A DNA stretch of 15,319 nucleotides from NCBI GenBank assembly GCA_020354155.1, contig CP070644.1:1318028-1333346 (forward strand), in the 5' to 3' direction. Below are positions 1 to 6,551 of this stretch, piece by piece (within the stretch, counting starts at the first letter, position 1; every line of letters begins with the position of its first letter). The notes beneath the pieces were generated by a model that did no database searches, was not told where the DNA came from, and saw only the letters and a program-made list of their open reading frames with translations. The translations under genes were made by a program, and so were the position numbers. Origin of the DNA: Nitrospiraceae bacterium. GTDB taxonomy: Bacteria > Nitrospirota > Thermodesulfovibrionia > UBA6902.

Positions 1-317
1 TCCGAAGCACTTACCGTTCCTCCTGGTGAATTTATCTTTATGATAAGACCTGCAATATCGGCGTCCCGTTCAGCCTTCTGAAGAGTTTCTCTTACTTCTG
101 CAACCAGTGACGGCTCTTTCTGCAGCTTCAGTCTGTCGCTTTTCTCTCTTTCTGATATAAATCCTGAGATGTTGAGTAAAAGTATTTTAGGATGTCCTTT
201 GCCTTCTACCACCTGTTGCTTCAATGGAGTAACAGGCTTGATAACTGATACATTTACACATCCGCTTGATAAAAGAATGAAAAGAACAACCAGACAGCGG
301 TAATGACCGATGATCAT
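1..317 (-). CDS. sppA: Signal peptide peptidase SppA-type lipoprotein, N-terminal part (truncated by window edge)
   Basis: Reading the minus strand from ATG at 317 gives 105 codons before the window ends. The N-terminus is a short signal peptide with a hydrophobic run (residues 8-16) ending in LLSSGC, so Cys20 is a probable lipidation site, although Ser rather than Leu sits at -3. Residues about 44-105 match the start of the SppA/protease IV fold: a first strand ILLLNISGFIS, then a charged helix, then GLIIKINSPGGTVSAS, whose INSPGG motif is a hallmark of the S49 family. SppA degrades cleaved signal peptides in the membrane. Its catalytic Ser and Lys would lie beyond the window, so activity cannot be judged. 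GGAG lies just upstream of the start (GGAGAAG then ATG). The family call is firm; the subfamily is less so. A membrane anchor by lipid rather than helix is less common than in E. coli SppA. Confidence 0.85.
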   Translation of the reverse strand, partial: MIIGHYRCLVVLFILLSSGCVNVSVIKPVTPLKQQVVEGKGHPKILLLNISGFISEREKSDRLKLQKEPSLVAEVRETLQKAERDADIAGLIIKINSPGGTVSAS

Positions 318-636
318 CTTCTCCACCGCAGATTTACACCACATTGATTAAATATGTATCTGATTTTCATTTGATCATTATAGTGTAAATGAATGATAGA
401 ACAAAAGGTCTGAAATGAGGAACATCAGGATTGAAAACGACAAAAAAATATAAAGTAGGAGGATACTGACTTATATGGAAACATGGATTGTTGAAGGGAA
501 TATCATATATCACGAAATTTTGAACTGACACAAAGGTATTCATTACTTCAACGTGTCGAAGATCGATGACAATACTCTTGGGGACATACATTAGACTGAG
601 ATAAAGCTGATGTATAAAGGAAGTCATTGAGACGTA
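318..636. other. Stretch between sppA and the small Cys protein gene, no convincing gene
   Basis: Apart from the sppA promoter candidate, little is supported here. An 86-codon open frame on the minus strand (367-627) has no ribosome binding site, is very rich in Phe/Tyr/Ile/Val, and its end overlaps the TATAAT at 377-382, so I treat it as chance. On the plus strand an AGGAGG (457-462) precedes an ATG at 475 by 12 bases. That frame has 17 codons, a TGA at 526-528, then 21 more codons to a TAG at 592-594. This could be a gene remnant. No terminator with a clear stem and T-run was found. Confidence 0.5.
377..404 (-). promoter_or_regulatory. Candidate sigma70-type promoter for the sppA-like gene
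   Basis: On the minus strand a perfect TATAAT (377-382) is preceded by TTGTTC (399-404) with a 16-bp spacer. The -35 matches the consensus at only three positions. Initiation about 7 bp after the -10 would give a leader of roughly 50 nt before the ATG at 317, with GGAG at the right end of it. This is recognition by eye. Confidence 0.4.
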
Positions 637-843
637 TCAGCAGAGGGAATTATATTCTTTCGTAAATTGATTTCGATAGGCAAATACTGCCTCTGTTAAA
701 AAGCTGCAAACCGTAACATCCCTGCAGCTTTTACAGGTTTTTGCACTCTCATTTAACAGGCAGCCTAACATCCTGTTAATTGATTCATCCGCTTTAATCT
801 TAAACGTTGACTCATCTATCCCTATTCTAACGTTTTCAAGCAT
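637..843 (-). CDS. Small Cys-motif protein of unknown function (68 aa)
   Basis: The gene starts at ATG 843, directly behind an excellent AAGGAGGAGG ribosome binding site. The frame is open upstream to a TTG at 921, but that TTG lies inside a TTGACA promoter element, so the internal ATG is preferred. The product begins MLENVRIGIDESTFKIKADE and carries CKSCRDVTVC at about residues 35-44, a C-x2-C-x5-C cluster, with one further Cys at about residue 27 and a Cys at the very C-terminus. Such spacing could bind zinc or an iron-sulfur cluster, but I recognise no family. It is charged, has no signal peptide or membrane segment, and is probably cytoplasmic. It stands alone, divergent from the SCO gene and upstream of sppA in the same direction, with about 320 bp in between. 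The strong ribosome binding site and good codon texture make it a likely real gene. Confidence 0.6.
   Translation of the reverse strand: MLENVRIGIDESTFKIKADESINRMLGCLLNESAKTCKSCRDVTVCSFLTEAVFAYRNQFTKEYNSLC
693..736. repeat. Inverted repeat / terminator-like hairpin inside the small Cys protein gene
   Basis: Perfect 10-bp arms aaaagctgca (699-708) and tgcagctttt (723-732) flank a 14-base loop. A further ctgt/acag pairing outside a two-base bulge extends the stem to 693-736. In the minus-strand transcript the hairpin covers the codons of CKSCRDVTVCSF and is followed by a short U-run, so it resembles an intrinsic terminator placed inside the gene. Confidence 0.5.
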
Positions 844-892
844 GACCTCCTCCTTGCTTATAAAAGGTTCGCTTTTTACAGGCTCTATGTTC

Positions 893-921
893 TGAATAAG
901 CTTAAATAACACGAATGTCAA
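893..921 (-). promoter_or_regulatory. Candidate promoter for the small Cys protein gene
   Basis: On the minus strand a perfect TTGACA (916-921) is followed after a 17-bp spacer by TATTCA (893-898), a weak -10. The leader would be about 43 nt and would include the AAGGAGGAGG ribosome binding site. The perfect -35 at the right distance gives it some weight; the -10 matches at only three positions. Confidence 0.35.
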
Positions 922-1000
922 GGTCTGTTACTACTGGTATTAATATTTCAAATATGCCTGACGGCGCAAGTAGCGAAAGATTGGCATGAGCACAGTCTGC

Positions 1001-1031
1001 AATTCTCTAATTTATTGGCGTATTGAGAATT
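1001..1031. repeat. Inverted repeat upstream of the SCO gene
   Basis: The arms aattctc (1001-1007) and gagaatt (1025-1031) are perfect complements, and the pairing continues inward past a one-base bulge (aat/att). It lies about 80 bp before the chosen SCO start, in AT-rich DNA, so it could be an operator or an RNA hairpin in the leader. It is not GC-rich enough to call a terminator. Confidence 0.3.
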
Positions 1032-1111
1032 TTAACCTCCTAATGAAAATGAACCTGAGACAAAAACATTGGCCTCATTTCACATTTCGAGTTACAATGG
1101 TCAATATAGCT

Positions 1112-1783
1112 ATGAAAACATATCAAATCATACTGATCGGAGCAGCCCTTGTGCTGGCAGGTATATGGTTGGGAAAAGACCTGAGAACCGGGGATTCAGA
1201 AGTGTACCCAAGTGCTGTTGTCCTCAAGGTGCCTGTCCCTATTTATCAGATAGCGCTGACCGACCACAGGGGGCAGCGCTTTACTGTACGCAGGCTTGCA
1301 AGAAAGTGGACATTTATGTTTTTCGGTTACACCCACTGCCCCGACATATGCCCAATGGCGCTGGTGGACTTGAATGCTGTTTATCAGAATCTTTCTGAAA
1401 GGGGTGACCTGATTTTTAAAGAATACAACGTTGACACGCAGTTTATCTTTGTCACCGTGGACCCGCAGAGGGATACAAAAGAGCAGTTAAAAAAGTATGT
1501 TCCTTACTTCAACAGGGATTTTCTCGGGTTGACTGCTGATCCTGACATGATTGCGAAACTGGCGCACCCTCTTGGTGTAGCGTATCGTCGTGTGGAGGGC
1601 AGTGATTCAGCTGATGATTATTTAGTCGATCATTCCGCATCCTTTCTGCTTGTTGATCCCCTTGGCAGGTTGCGGGCCACATTCCCTCCTCCTCATGACC
1701 CGAAACAGATTGCCGAGGATTTCCGGAAAATTCGCAACAGGTATGCTGCAGAGTGCTGTATCTCCCCTGAAGATAAAAAATGA
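1112..1783 (+). CDS. SCO1/SenC/PrrC family copper chaperone, membrane-anchored
   Basis: Proteins of this family carry copper to the CuA site of cytochrome oxidase or act as periplasmic thiol-disulfide reductants. From ATG 1112 the product has 223 residues. Residues 4-20 form an uncleaved N-terminal membrane anchor, followed by a thioredoxin-like domain. The copper ligands are visible: Cys76 and Cys80 in CPDICP and His174 in VDHSASFLLVDP. VTVDPQRDT (about 114-122) is the usual family strand. A Cys pair (215-216) near the C-terminus is an extra. The frame is open back to ATG 986, but the added 42 residues are not membrane-like and cross an inverted repeat, and no strong ribosome binding site exists at any candidate start (986, 1043, 1097, 1112). 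I chose 1112 because it places the anchor at the N-terminus. No oxidase gene is adjacent. It converges on dapB with a 47-bp gap. Confidence 0.9.
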   Translation: MKTYQIILIGAALVLAGIWLGKDLRTGDSEVYPSAVVLKVPVPIYQIALTDHRGQRFTVRRLARKWTFMFFGYTHCPDICPMALVDLNAVYQNLSERGDLIFKEYNVDTQFIFVTVDPQRDTKEQLKKYVPYFNRDFLGLTADPDMIAKLAHPLGVAYRRVEGSDSADDYLVDHSASFLLVDPLGRLRATFPPPHDPKQIAEDFRKIRNRYAAECCISPEDKK

Positions 1784-1830
1784 TTAATGAAAAGGGACAG
1801 GCAGGTTGGACAATGACAATTAATGGAGTA

Positions 1831-2634
1831 CTACTTTAATCCAAGAACATCCTGCATATCATAAAGTCCGGGTGTCTGTTTGTATACCCATTGAGCTGCT
1901 TTGAGCGCTCCCCGTGCAAAGGTGTCCCTGCTTGAAGCCTTATGGGTAATTTCAATCCTCTCGCCGAGGCCGCCAAATAACACCGTGTGCTCTCCCACTA
2001 TATCACCTGCTCTGACGGTCTGAATGCCAATCTCCTTCTGGGTCCTTTCACCGATCAGGCCATGCCGTGAATAGACAGCATCACTTTCGAGGTTTCTGCC
2101 AAGTGCAGCGGCCAGGACCTGGGCCATTTTCATTGCCGTACCCGATGGAGCATCTTTTTTGAGCCGGTGATGTGCCTCTACAATCTCTACATCATAATCA
2201 TCGCCGGTTACGCGGGCCACATCATCAAGTACCTTGAGAAGAAGGTTGACGCCCACACTCATGTTCGGGGCAAATACGCAGGGTGTCTTCTGTGCATAAA
2301 GTTTAATATGTTCGATTTCTTCCTTGCTGAAACCTGTGGTACCGATGACAACGGGGAAGGGCTTCTCTGAAAGAGCTTTGAGACAGGCTATTGTCGCTCC
2401 TGGAGAAGAAAAATCGATCAGTACATCAGCATTGCCGGTAATACTGCCCAGATCATCTGTCAGGATGACCCCTGTTGTACCGAAACCGATTACTTCACCA
2501 ACATCCTTACCGAGGTGCTTCTGTCCCGGATGCTCCAGGGCCCCGGTGAGTTCTATTTCATCCATATCAGAACCGAGTGTAATGATGCGGCTTCCCATTC
2601 TTCCGGAAGCTCCGGATACTATCATCTTAAGCAT
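1831..2634 (-). CDS. dapB: 4-hydroxy-tetrahydrodipicolinate reductase
   Basis: DapB reduces 4-hydroxy-tetrahydrodipicolinate to tetrahydrodipicolinate with NAD(P)H, a committed step toward diaminopimelate and lysine. The 267-residue product shows the nucleotide-binding loop GASGRMG (8-14), the IGTTGF motif (97-102) and the active-site signature EAHHRLKKDAPSGTA (153-167) with catalytic His155/His156 and Lys159. Length agrees with E. coli DapB (273). The frame extends upstream to 2682, but the start MLKMIVSGASG at 2634 follows AAGGAG at a good distance and aligns with the family. The first 8 bp overlap the end of yacG, and the ribosome binding site lies inside yacG's last codons, which suggests translational coupling. 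It is the last gene of the lysA-dapF-yacG-dapB group. Confidence 0.97.
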   Translation of the reverse strand: MLKMIVSGASGRMGSRIITLGSDMDEIELTGALEHPGQKHLGKDVGEVIGFGTTGVILTDDLGSITGNADVLIDFSSPGATIACLKALSEKPFPVVIGTTGFSKEEIEHIKLYAQKTPCVFAPNMSVGVNLLLKVLDDVARVTGDDYDVEIVEAHHRLKKDAPSGTAMKMAQVLAAALGRNLESDAVYSRHGLIGERTQKEIGIQTVRAGDIVGEHTVLFGGLGERIEITHKASSRDTFARGALKAAQWVYKQTPGLYDMQDVLGLK

Positions 2635-2818
2635 GTCCGCTCTCCTTATCTGAGGACGATTCCTGTCCTGATTCATCATCAAGTTTGCCGGCTATTCTGT
2701 ACTCTTCCGATGCCCAGGCTCCAAGGTCTAAAAGTTTACATCTTTCAGAGCAGAAAGGTCTATAGGGATTATTGTTCCATTCAGTCCTGTTTCTGCATGT
2801 AGGGCATTTAACTTTCAT
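2627..2818 (-). CDS. yacG: DNA gyrase inhibitor YacG (small zinc protein)
   Basis: The 63-residue product carries the full YacG pattern: CPTC (Cys5, Cys8), then Cys23 and Cys27 in YRPFCSERCKLLDLG, followed by AWASEEYRI. The four Cys bind zinc; in E. coli YacG binds GyrB and blocks gyrase from engaging DNA. The second loop here is one residue shorter (C-x2-C-x14-C-x3-C) than in E. coli. The C-terminal tail is Ser/Asp/Glu-rich. ATG 2818 is chosen over the in-frame TTG at 2833; neither has a clear ribosome binding site. It overlaps dapB by 8 bp and is separated from dapF by about 100 AT-rich bp, so it may have its own promoter, though I could not pick one with confidence. Family call is strong because of the motif and size. 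Confidence 0.93.
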   Translation of the reverse strand: MKVKCPTCRNRTEWNNNPYRPFCSERCKLLDLGAWASEEYRIAGKLDDESGQESSSDKESGHA

Positions 2819-2919
2819 AAATTTAAAGATCAAAAATCAAATATAAAAATGAATTTAGTTTTTTAATAAAAAAATGATTCCTTAATTTTACACGGTACAT
2901 TTTCATTTTTGAGTTATTG

Positions 2920-3747
2920 CTATATATCTATGGTTCCCTCAAAGACTGGTGCGGCAGGGCCCGTCATATATACATGGTTATCCTCTGCAGACCAGTGTAT
3001 GATCAGTTTGCCGCCTGGCAGGTGAACATTTACTTCTCTGCCCGCGAGGTTAAGAAGGGAAGCGGCAACTACCGCAGCTGAAGCCCCCGTTCCGCAGGCA
3101 AGTGTTTCACCTGCACCCCGTTCCCATACACGTAACTTCACGTTGGATTTATTCATTACCTGCACAAACTCCACATTGGTCCTTTTGGGGAAGAATGGGT
3201 GATGTTCAATTAAGGGGCCGAAGGTGTCAAGCTGCACGGCATCTATTTTTTTTGCCACGATCACAGCATGAGGGTTTCCCATTGAAACACAGGTTATTTT
3301 GAATGTTGTGTCTCTCACCATTAAGGGGTGGTTGACGATGAAGCCCTGTGCCTTGACCGGGATTTTACTGCCTTCCAGCACAGGCTCTCCCATGTCCACC
3401 CTGGTCATTCTCCCTTTCTGTTCCGGACGGATAATACCGGCCAGTGTTTCAATGTCCAGGGACTTCTTTCTTGTGCTCGTCAGTTTATTGTCCCAGATGA
3501 ATCGGGCAAGACATCGTATGCCATTGCCGCACATCTCCACTTCCGATCCGTCTGCATTGAAGATCTGCATTCTGAAATCAGCTGTTTTTGAGCTCCTCAG
3601 GATCAGCACCTGATCAGCTCCTATGCCAAATCTCCGATCACAGAGCTGTTTTGACTTGCCTGAAAGGCCCCTGAGTCTTCCTGCCCTGTTGTCAATAACA
3701 ACAAAGTCATTGCCCAGGCCATGCATTTTTGTGAAATTCATTTTCAT
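2920..3747 (-). CDS. dapF: Diaminopimelate epimerase
   Basis: DapF interconverts LL- and meso-diaminopimelate, feeding LysA and peptidoglycan, without a cofactor and with two Cys as acid/base. Both are visible in the 275-residue product: Cys73 in EMCGNGIRCLARF and Cys218 in ACGTGASAAV. Other family marks are FTKMHGLGNDFVVID (5-19), DRRFGIGADQ (37-46), NADGSEVEMCGNG and VSMGNPHAV (154-162). The usual length is about 275. The start is uncertain: ATG 3747 (MKMNFTKMHG) is taken, ATG 3741 is equally possible, and an in-frame GTG at 3759 adds four residues; none has a good ribosome binding site. It lies 100 bp downstream of lysA in the same direction. Confidence 0.97.
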   Translation of the reverse strand: MKMNFTKMHGLGNDFVVIDNRAGRLRGLSGKSKQLCDRRFGIGADQVLILRSSKTADFRMQIFNADGSEVEMCGNGIRCLARFIWDNKLTSTRKKSLDIETLAGIIRPEQKGRMTRVDMGEPVLEGSKIPVKAQGFIVNHPLMVRDTTFKITCVSMGNPHAVIVAKKIDAVQLDTFGPLIEHHPFFPKRTNVEFVQVMNKSNVKLRVWERGAGETLACGTGASAAVVAASLLNLAGREVNVHLPGGKLIIHWSAEDNHVYMTGPAAPVFEGTIDI

Positions 3748-3768
3748 TATATCAGGCACAAAGGTTTA

Positions 3769-3788
3769 ACGTTGCAAAGGCACAACGT
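3769..3788. repeat. Short inverted repeat in the lysA-dapF gap
   Basis: The arms acgttg (3769-3774) and caacgt (3783-3788) pair perfectly around an 8-base loop, with partial further pairing of the flanking ttaa/ttac bases. It lies about 22 bp upstream of the dapF start in an otherwise featureless gap. It could be a weak hairpin in the dapF leader; the short stem and lack of a T-run argue against a terminator. Confidence 0.25.
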
Positions 3789-3847
3789 AAAACTGCATTG
3801 AATAAAGTCGTGATTCCCATGTGCCTCTGGCCTCTGCTCCTCTGGGG

Positions 3848-5104
3848 CTACTTTAAGAAATCAGGAATCCTCACACCCCGTGAAAGATCACTGTATTGCT
3901 CCCGCTCTCGTATGACATGAAAAGACGCGCCCTTTACAAGCACCTCGGCGGGACGGAGTCTGCTGTTGTAATTTGAGCTCATGGAAAAACCATATCCGCC
4001 GGCACTCATGATCGCAAGGAGGTCATCACGGGCAGGACTGTTCATTGTTCTTTCCCTCGCAAAAAAGTCACCTGATTCGCATATGGGGCCCACCACATCT
4101 GCTGTGACCTGGGCCCTCCTGCTCTTCTTTACGGGCAGGATGTGATGATATGCCTCATAGAGACTTGGTCTCAGGAGATCGTTCATCCCGGAATCAACGA
4201 TAACAAACTTCTTCTTCGGTGAATCTTTAAGGTACAGCACCTTTGTTACAAGGATGCCTGCATTGCCTGCAATGGACCTGCCGGGCTCAAGAATAAGGGT
4301 AAGATCATTTTTATTTACAAGGGGAATGATCTCTTTAGCCAGGTCCGCAGGGTAGGGGGATACTTCATTCTCATAGGTAATCCCCAGGCCGCCTCCCATA
4401 TCCAGATACTGTATATCAATGCCGCTCTTTCTCAGTTTTCTCACAAGAGAGAGCACCCGTTTTACTGCATCAACAAAGGGTGAGACTTTTGTAATCTGAG
4501 AACCGATATGACAATGAATTCCCTTTATCTCCGTATTGACCTGCTTTCGTGCCAGCAGGTAGTTTTCCAGGGCACTTTCCATCGCTATCCCGAACTTGTG
4601 TTTTCTCAGTCCCGTGGAAATATAGGGGTGCGTTGAGGCATTGATATTCGGGTTGACCCGCAGCGCTACAGGTGCCTTCATTTTCATCTGACCTGCAATC
4701 CTGTCTATGGCTTTCAACTCATCAGAGGATTCGATATTAAACATCAGAATGCGGGACTTCAGGGCAAATCGAATTTCCTCGCCCGTTTTACCCACACCTG
4801 CATAAACGATTTTTTTTGGGGGGATGCCGGCTTCACGGGCAAGATAAAGCTCTCCGCCGGACACGACGTCTGCACCGCATCCCTCCTTTGCCAGTGCCCT
4901 GAGTATGGCCCCGTTCGAGTTTGCCTTGAGTGCAAAGCAGATGATGTGAGGATACCCATCAAAGGCATTTTCAAAGGCGTTGTAATGTCTCAACAATGTT
5001 CTATGACTGTAAATGTAGAGCGGGGTGCCGACCCTGTTGGCGATCTTCTCAACGGGAACATCCTCTGCATGAAGCGCTGATCTTTTATATTGGAAATCGT
5101 GCAT
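3848..5104 (-). CDS. lysA: Diaminopimelate decarboxylase
   Basis: LysA is a PLP enzyme that decarboxylates meso-diaminopimelate to L-lysine, the last step of the pathway. The 418-residue product has the alanine-racemase-like barrel followed by a beta domain. Visible sites are the PLP lysine Lys60 in CFALKANSN, the HIGSQ motif (199-203), the glycine loop DMGGGLGI (235-242), EPGRSIAGN (273-281), and the cross-subunit CESGD motif (342-346), with Tyr in GGYGFSMSSNYNSR near 371-379. Length is typical. The start at 5104 is supported by AAGGAAGG about 6 bases upstream. It is the first gene of the lysA-dapF-yacG-dapB group and is divergent from tilS across 52 bp, too little room for a lysine riboswitch. 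No dapA is present in the group. Confidence 0.97.
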   Translation of the reverse strand: MHDFQYKRSALHAEDVPVEKIANRVGTPLYIYSHRTLLRHYNAFENAFDGYPHIICFALKANSNGAILRALAKEGCGADVVSGGELYLAREAGIPPKKIVYAGVGKTGEEIRFALKSRILMFNIESSDELKAIDRIAGQMKMKAPVALRVNPNINASTHPYISTGLRKHKFGIAMESALENYLLARKQVNTEIKGIHCHIGSQITKVSPFVDAVKRVLSLVRKLRKSGIDIQYLDMGGGLGITYENEVSPYPADLAKEIIPLVNKNDLTLILEPGRSIAGNAGILVTKVLYLKDSPKKKFVIVDSGMNDLLRPSLYEAYHHILPVKKSRRAQVTADVVGPICESGDFFARERTMNSPARDDLLAIMSAGGYGFSMSSNYNSRLRPAEVLVKGASFHVIREREQYSDLSRGVRIPDFLK

Positions 5105-5142
5105 TGTACCTTCCTTTAAATGTTATTCAAATCGCCATACGT

Positions 5143-5148
5143 TATAAT
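5143..5148. promoter_or_regulatory. TATAAT element in the 52-bp lysA-tilS divergent gap
   Basis: A perfect TATAAT lies at 5143-5148 on the plus strand, only 8 bp before the tilS ATG. If used, transcription would begin at or one or two bases before the start codon, giving a near-leaderless tilS mRNA. Read on the minus strand the same bases (TATAAC, 5142-5147) could serve lysA with a normal leader of about 30 nt. I see no good -35 for either direction, so which gene it serves is open. Confidence 0.3.
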
Positions 5149-5156
5149 GAGATGCT

Positions 5157-6551
5157 ATGAAACTTCTCAGGAAAATAAAGAACACGATTACAGGGCATTC
5201 CATGCTTATCTCTGGAGACCATGTGCTGATTGGCCTGTCCGGAGGCCCTGACTCAACGTGTCTGGCTGTTATTTTAGAGAAACTCAGAAAGGATTTCAAT
5301 CTTTCTCTCAGCGCTGTGTACGTGAATCACGGACTCAGGCCTGATGAAGCTGAAGGGGAAGAGGCATTCTGCAGGAGTCTTTGCAGGCAGCTTGATGTGA
5401 TGTTTTACGCTCACTCCGTCGACGTGAAAAAGCATGTACAGGAGACGGGGATGAATAAACAGGAAGCTGCGCGGGAATTGAGATATACGGTCTTCAATGC
5501 ATTCATGGAAGAAACAGGGGCCTCAAAGCTTGCATTGGGACATACAGCGGATGATCAGGCTGAGACAGTGCTCATGAGGCTTATCAGGGGAACTGGAAGA
5601 ACGGGCCTCACGGGCATCCCGGCAGTCAGGGGCTCTATCTTAAGACCCCTCATTGATGTTGAGAGGGCTGAGATTGAGCGCTATCTTAAAGAGGAGGTTC
5701 AGCTCTCATGCATTACTGACTCCTCCAACCTCAGGGATGACTACTTCAGGAACTGGATACGTCTTAATATTATACCTGAGATAAAGAAGCACAACCCTTT
5801 AGTAATAAAAAATATTTCAAATACAGCCGATGTGCTCAGAGAGGAAGACGGATATCTTGATATCGTTGTTACAAAAACGCTGATGAGGATGATCAGCAGA
5901 AAGAGTGATCGGTCCATTGAGCTCTTCCTCACACCTCTTGCAGCAACAGAAAAGCCCATACTCAGGCGTGTACTCAGAAGAGCATTGGATGCAACAACAG
6001 GATTGCGTGGAATCAGTTTTGCGCATATTGAAGCTATCATGGAACTTATAAAAACCGGGAGGGCTGGTGACAGTCTTAACCTTCCCGGAGGCATCCGGGT
6101 TGCCAGGGAATACTCACTTCTGAAATTTAATGCTGTGCCACGTGCAGAAATCAGTGATCGAGAATTAAGCCCTCCTGCTGAAGTTACTTTACAGGAGATT
6201 GGATGTACTGTCAGGGCCTCCTTTAACGAGGAGAAGGATCAGGATATTGATGGGAAAATGCAGGTGGCACTTGATGCGGCAAAGCTGGCATTCCCTCTTA
6301 GAATACGGAAAAGAGTGGCCGGAGACTTTTTTTTCCCTGCGGGATTTGGGAAAAGAAAAAAGCTTCAGGACTATTTTGTAGACGAAAAAGTGCCGCGCGA
6401 AATGCGGGATAGTGTGCCTATTGTTGTGTCCGGTAATGACATTGTCTGGGTTGCCGGCTACAGGGCGGATGAACGGTTTTGCGTAAAAGAGGAGTTCGGG
6501 AAGGTACTTGTTCTGGAACTCGTTAAAGCTCAGGAGAGAGAAGATATTTAA
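5157..6551 (+). CDS. tilS: tRNA(Ile)-lysidine synthase
   Basis: TilS converts C34 of the CAU-anticodon tRNA(Ile) to lysidine using ATP and lysine, so that it reads AUA and is charged with Ile instead of Met. The 464-residue product begins MKLLRKIKNTITGHSMLISG and has the PP-loop ATP site SGGPDST (28-34), the VNHGLRP motif, LALGHTADDQAETVLMRL (typical of TilS) and a RGTGRTGLTGIP loop. The C-terminal region matches the TilS C-terminal tRNA-binding domain (LRIRKRVAGDFFFPAGFGKRKKLQDYFVDEKVPR, here noted by its key residues GD, KKLQDYF and VPR). Length is slightly above E. coli (432). There is only a weak GAGATG before the start. The familiar downstream partners hpt and ftsH are absent; the next gene converges. 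Confidence 0.96.
   Translation: MKLLRKIKNTITGHSMLISGDHVLIGLSGGPDSTCLAVILEKLRKDFNLSLSAVYVNHGLRPDEAEGEEAFCRSLCRQLDVMFYAHSVDVKKHVQETGMNKQEAARELRYTVFNAFMEETGASKLALGHTADDQAETVLMRLIRGTGRTGLTGIPAVRGSILRPLIDVERAEIERYLKEEVQLSCITDSSNLRDDYFRNWIRLNIIPEIKKHNPLVIKNISNTADVLREEDGYLDIVVTKTLMRMISRKSDRSIELFLTPLAATEKPILRRVLRRALDATTGLRGISFAHIEAIMELIKTGRAGDSLNLPGGIRVAREYSLLKFNAVPRAEISDRELSPPAEVTLQEIGCTVRASFNEEKDQDIDGKMQVALDAAKLAFPLRIRKRVAGDFFFPAGFGKRKKLQDYFVDEKVPREMRDSVPIVVSGNDIVWVAGYRADERFCVKEEFGKVLVLELVKAQEREDI

Noticed and set aside
367..627. 86-codon minus-strand open frame
   Set aside because: No ribosome binding site, extreme Phe/Tyr/Ile content, and its end runs into the TATAAT of the sppA promoter; no family recognised.
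637..921. 94-residue version of the small Cys protein
   Set aside because: Its TTG start is part of a TTGACA -35 element; the internal ATG at 843 has a near-perfect ribosome binding site.
986..1111. N-terminal extension of the SCO protein
   Set aside because: The 42 extra residues look non-coding, cross an inverted repeat, and push the membrane anchor away from the N-terminus.
5105..5156. Lysine riboswitch upstream of lysA
   Set aside because: The gap is only 52 bp, far too short for that riboswitch.
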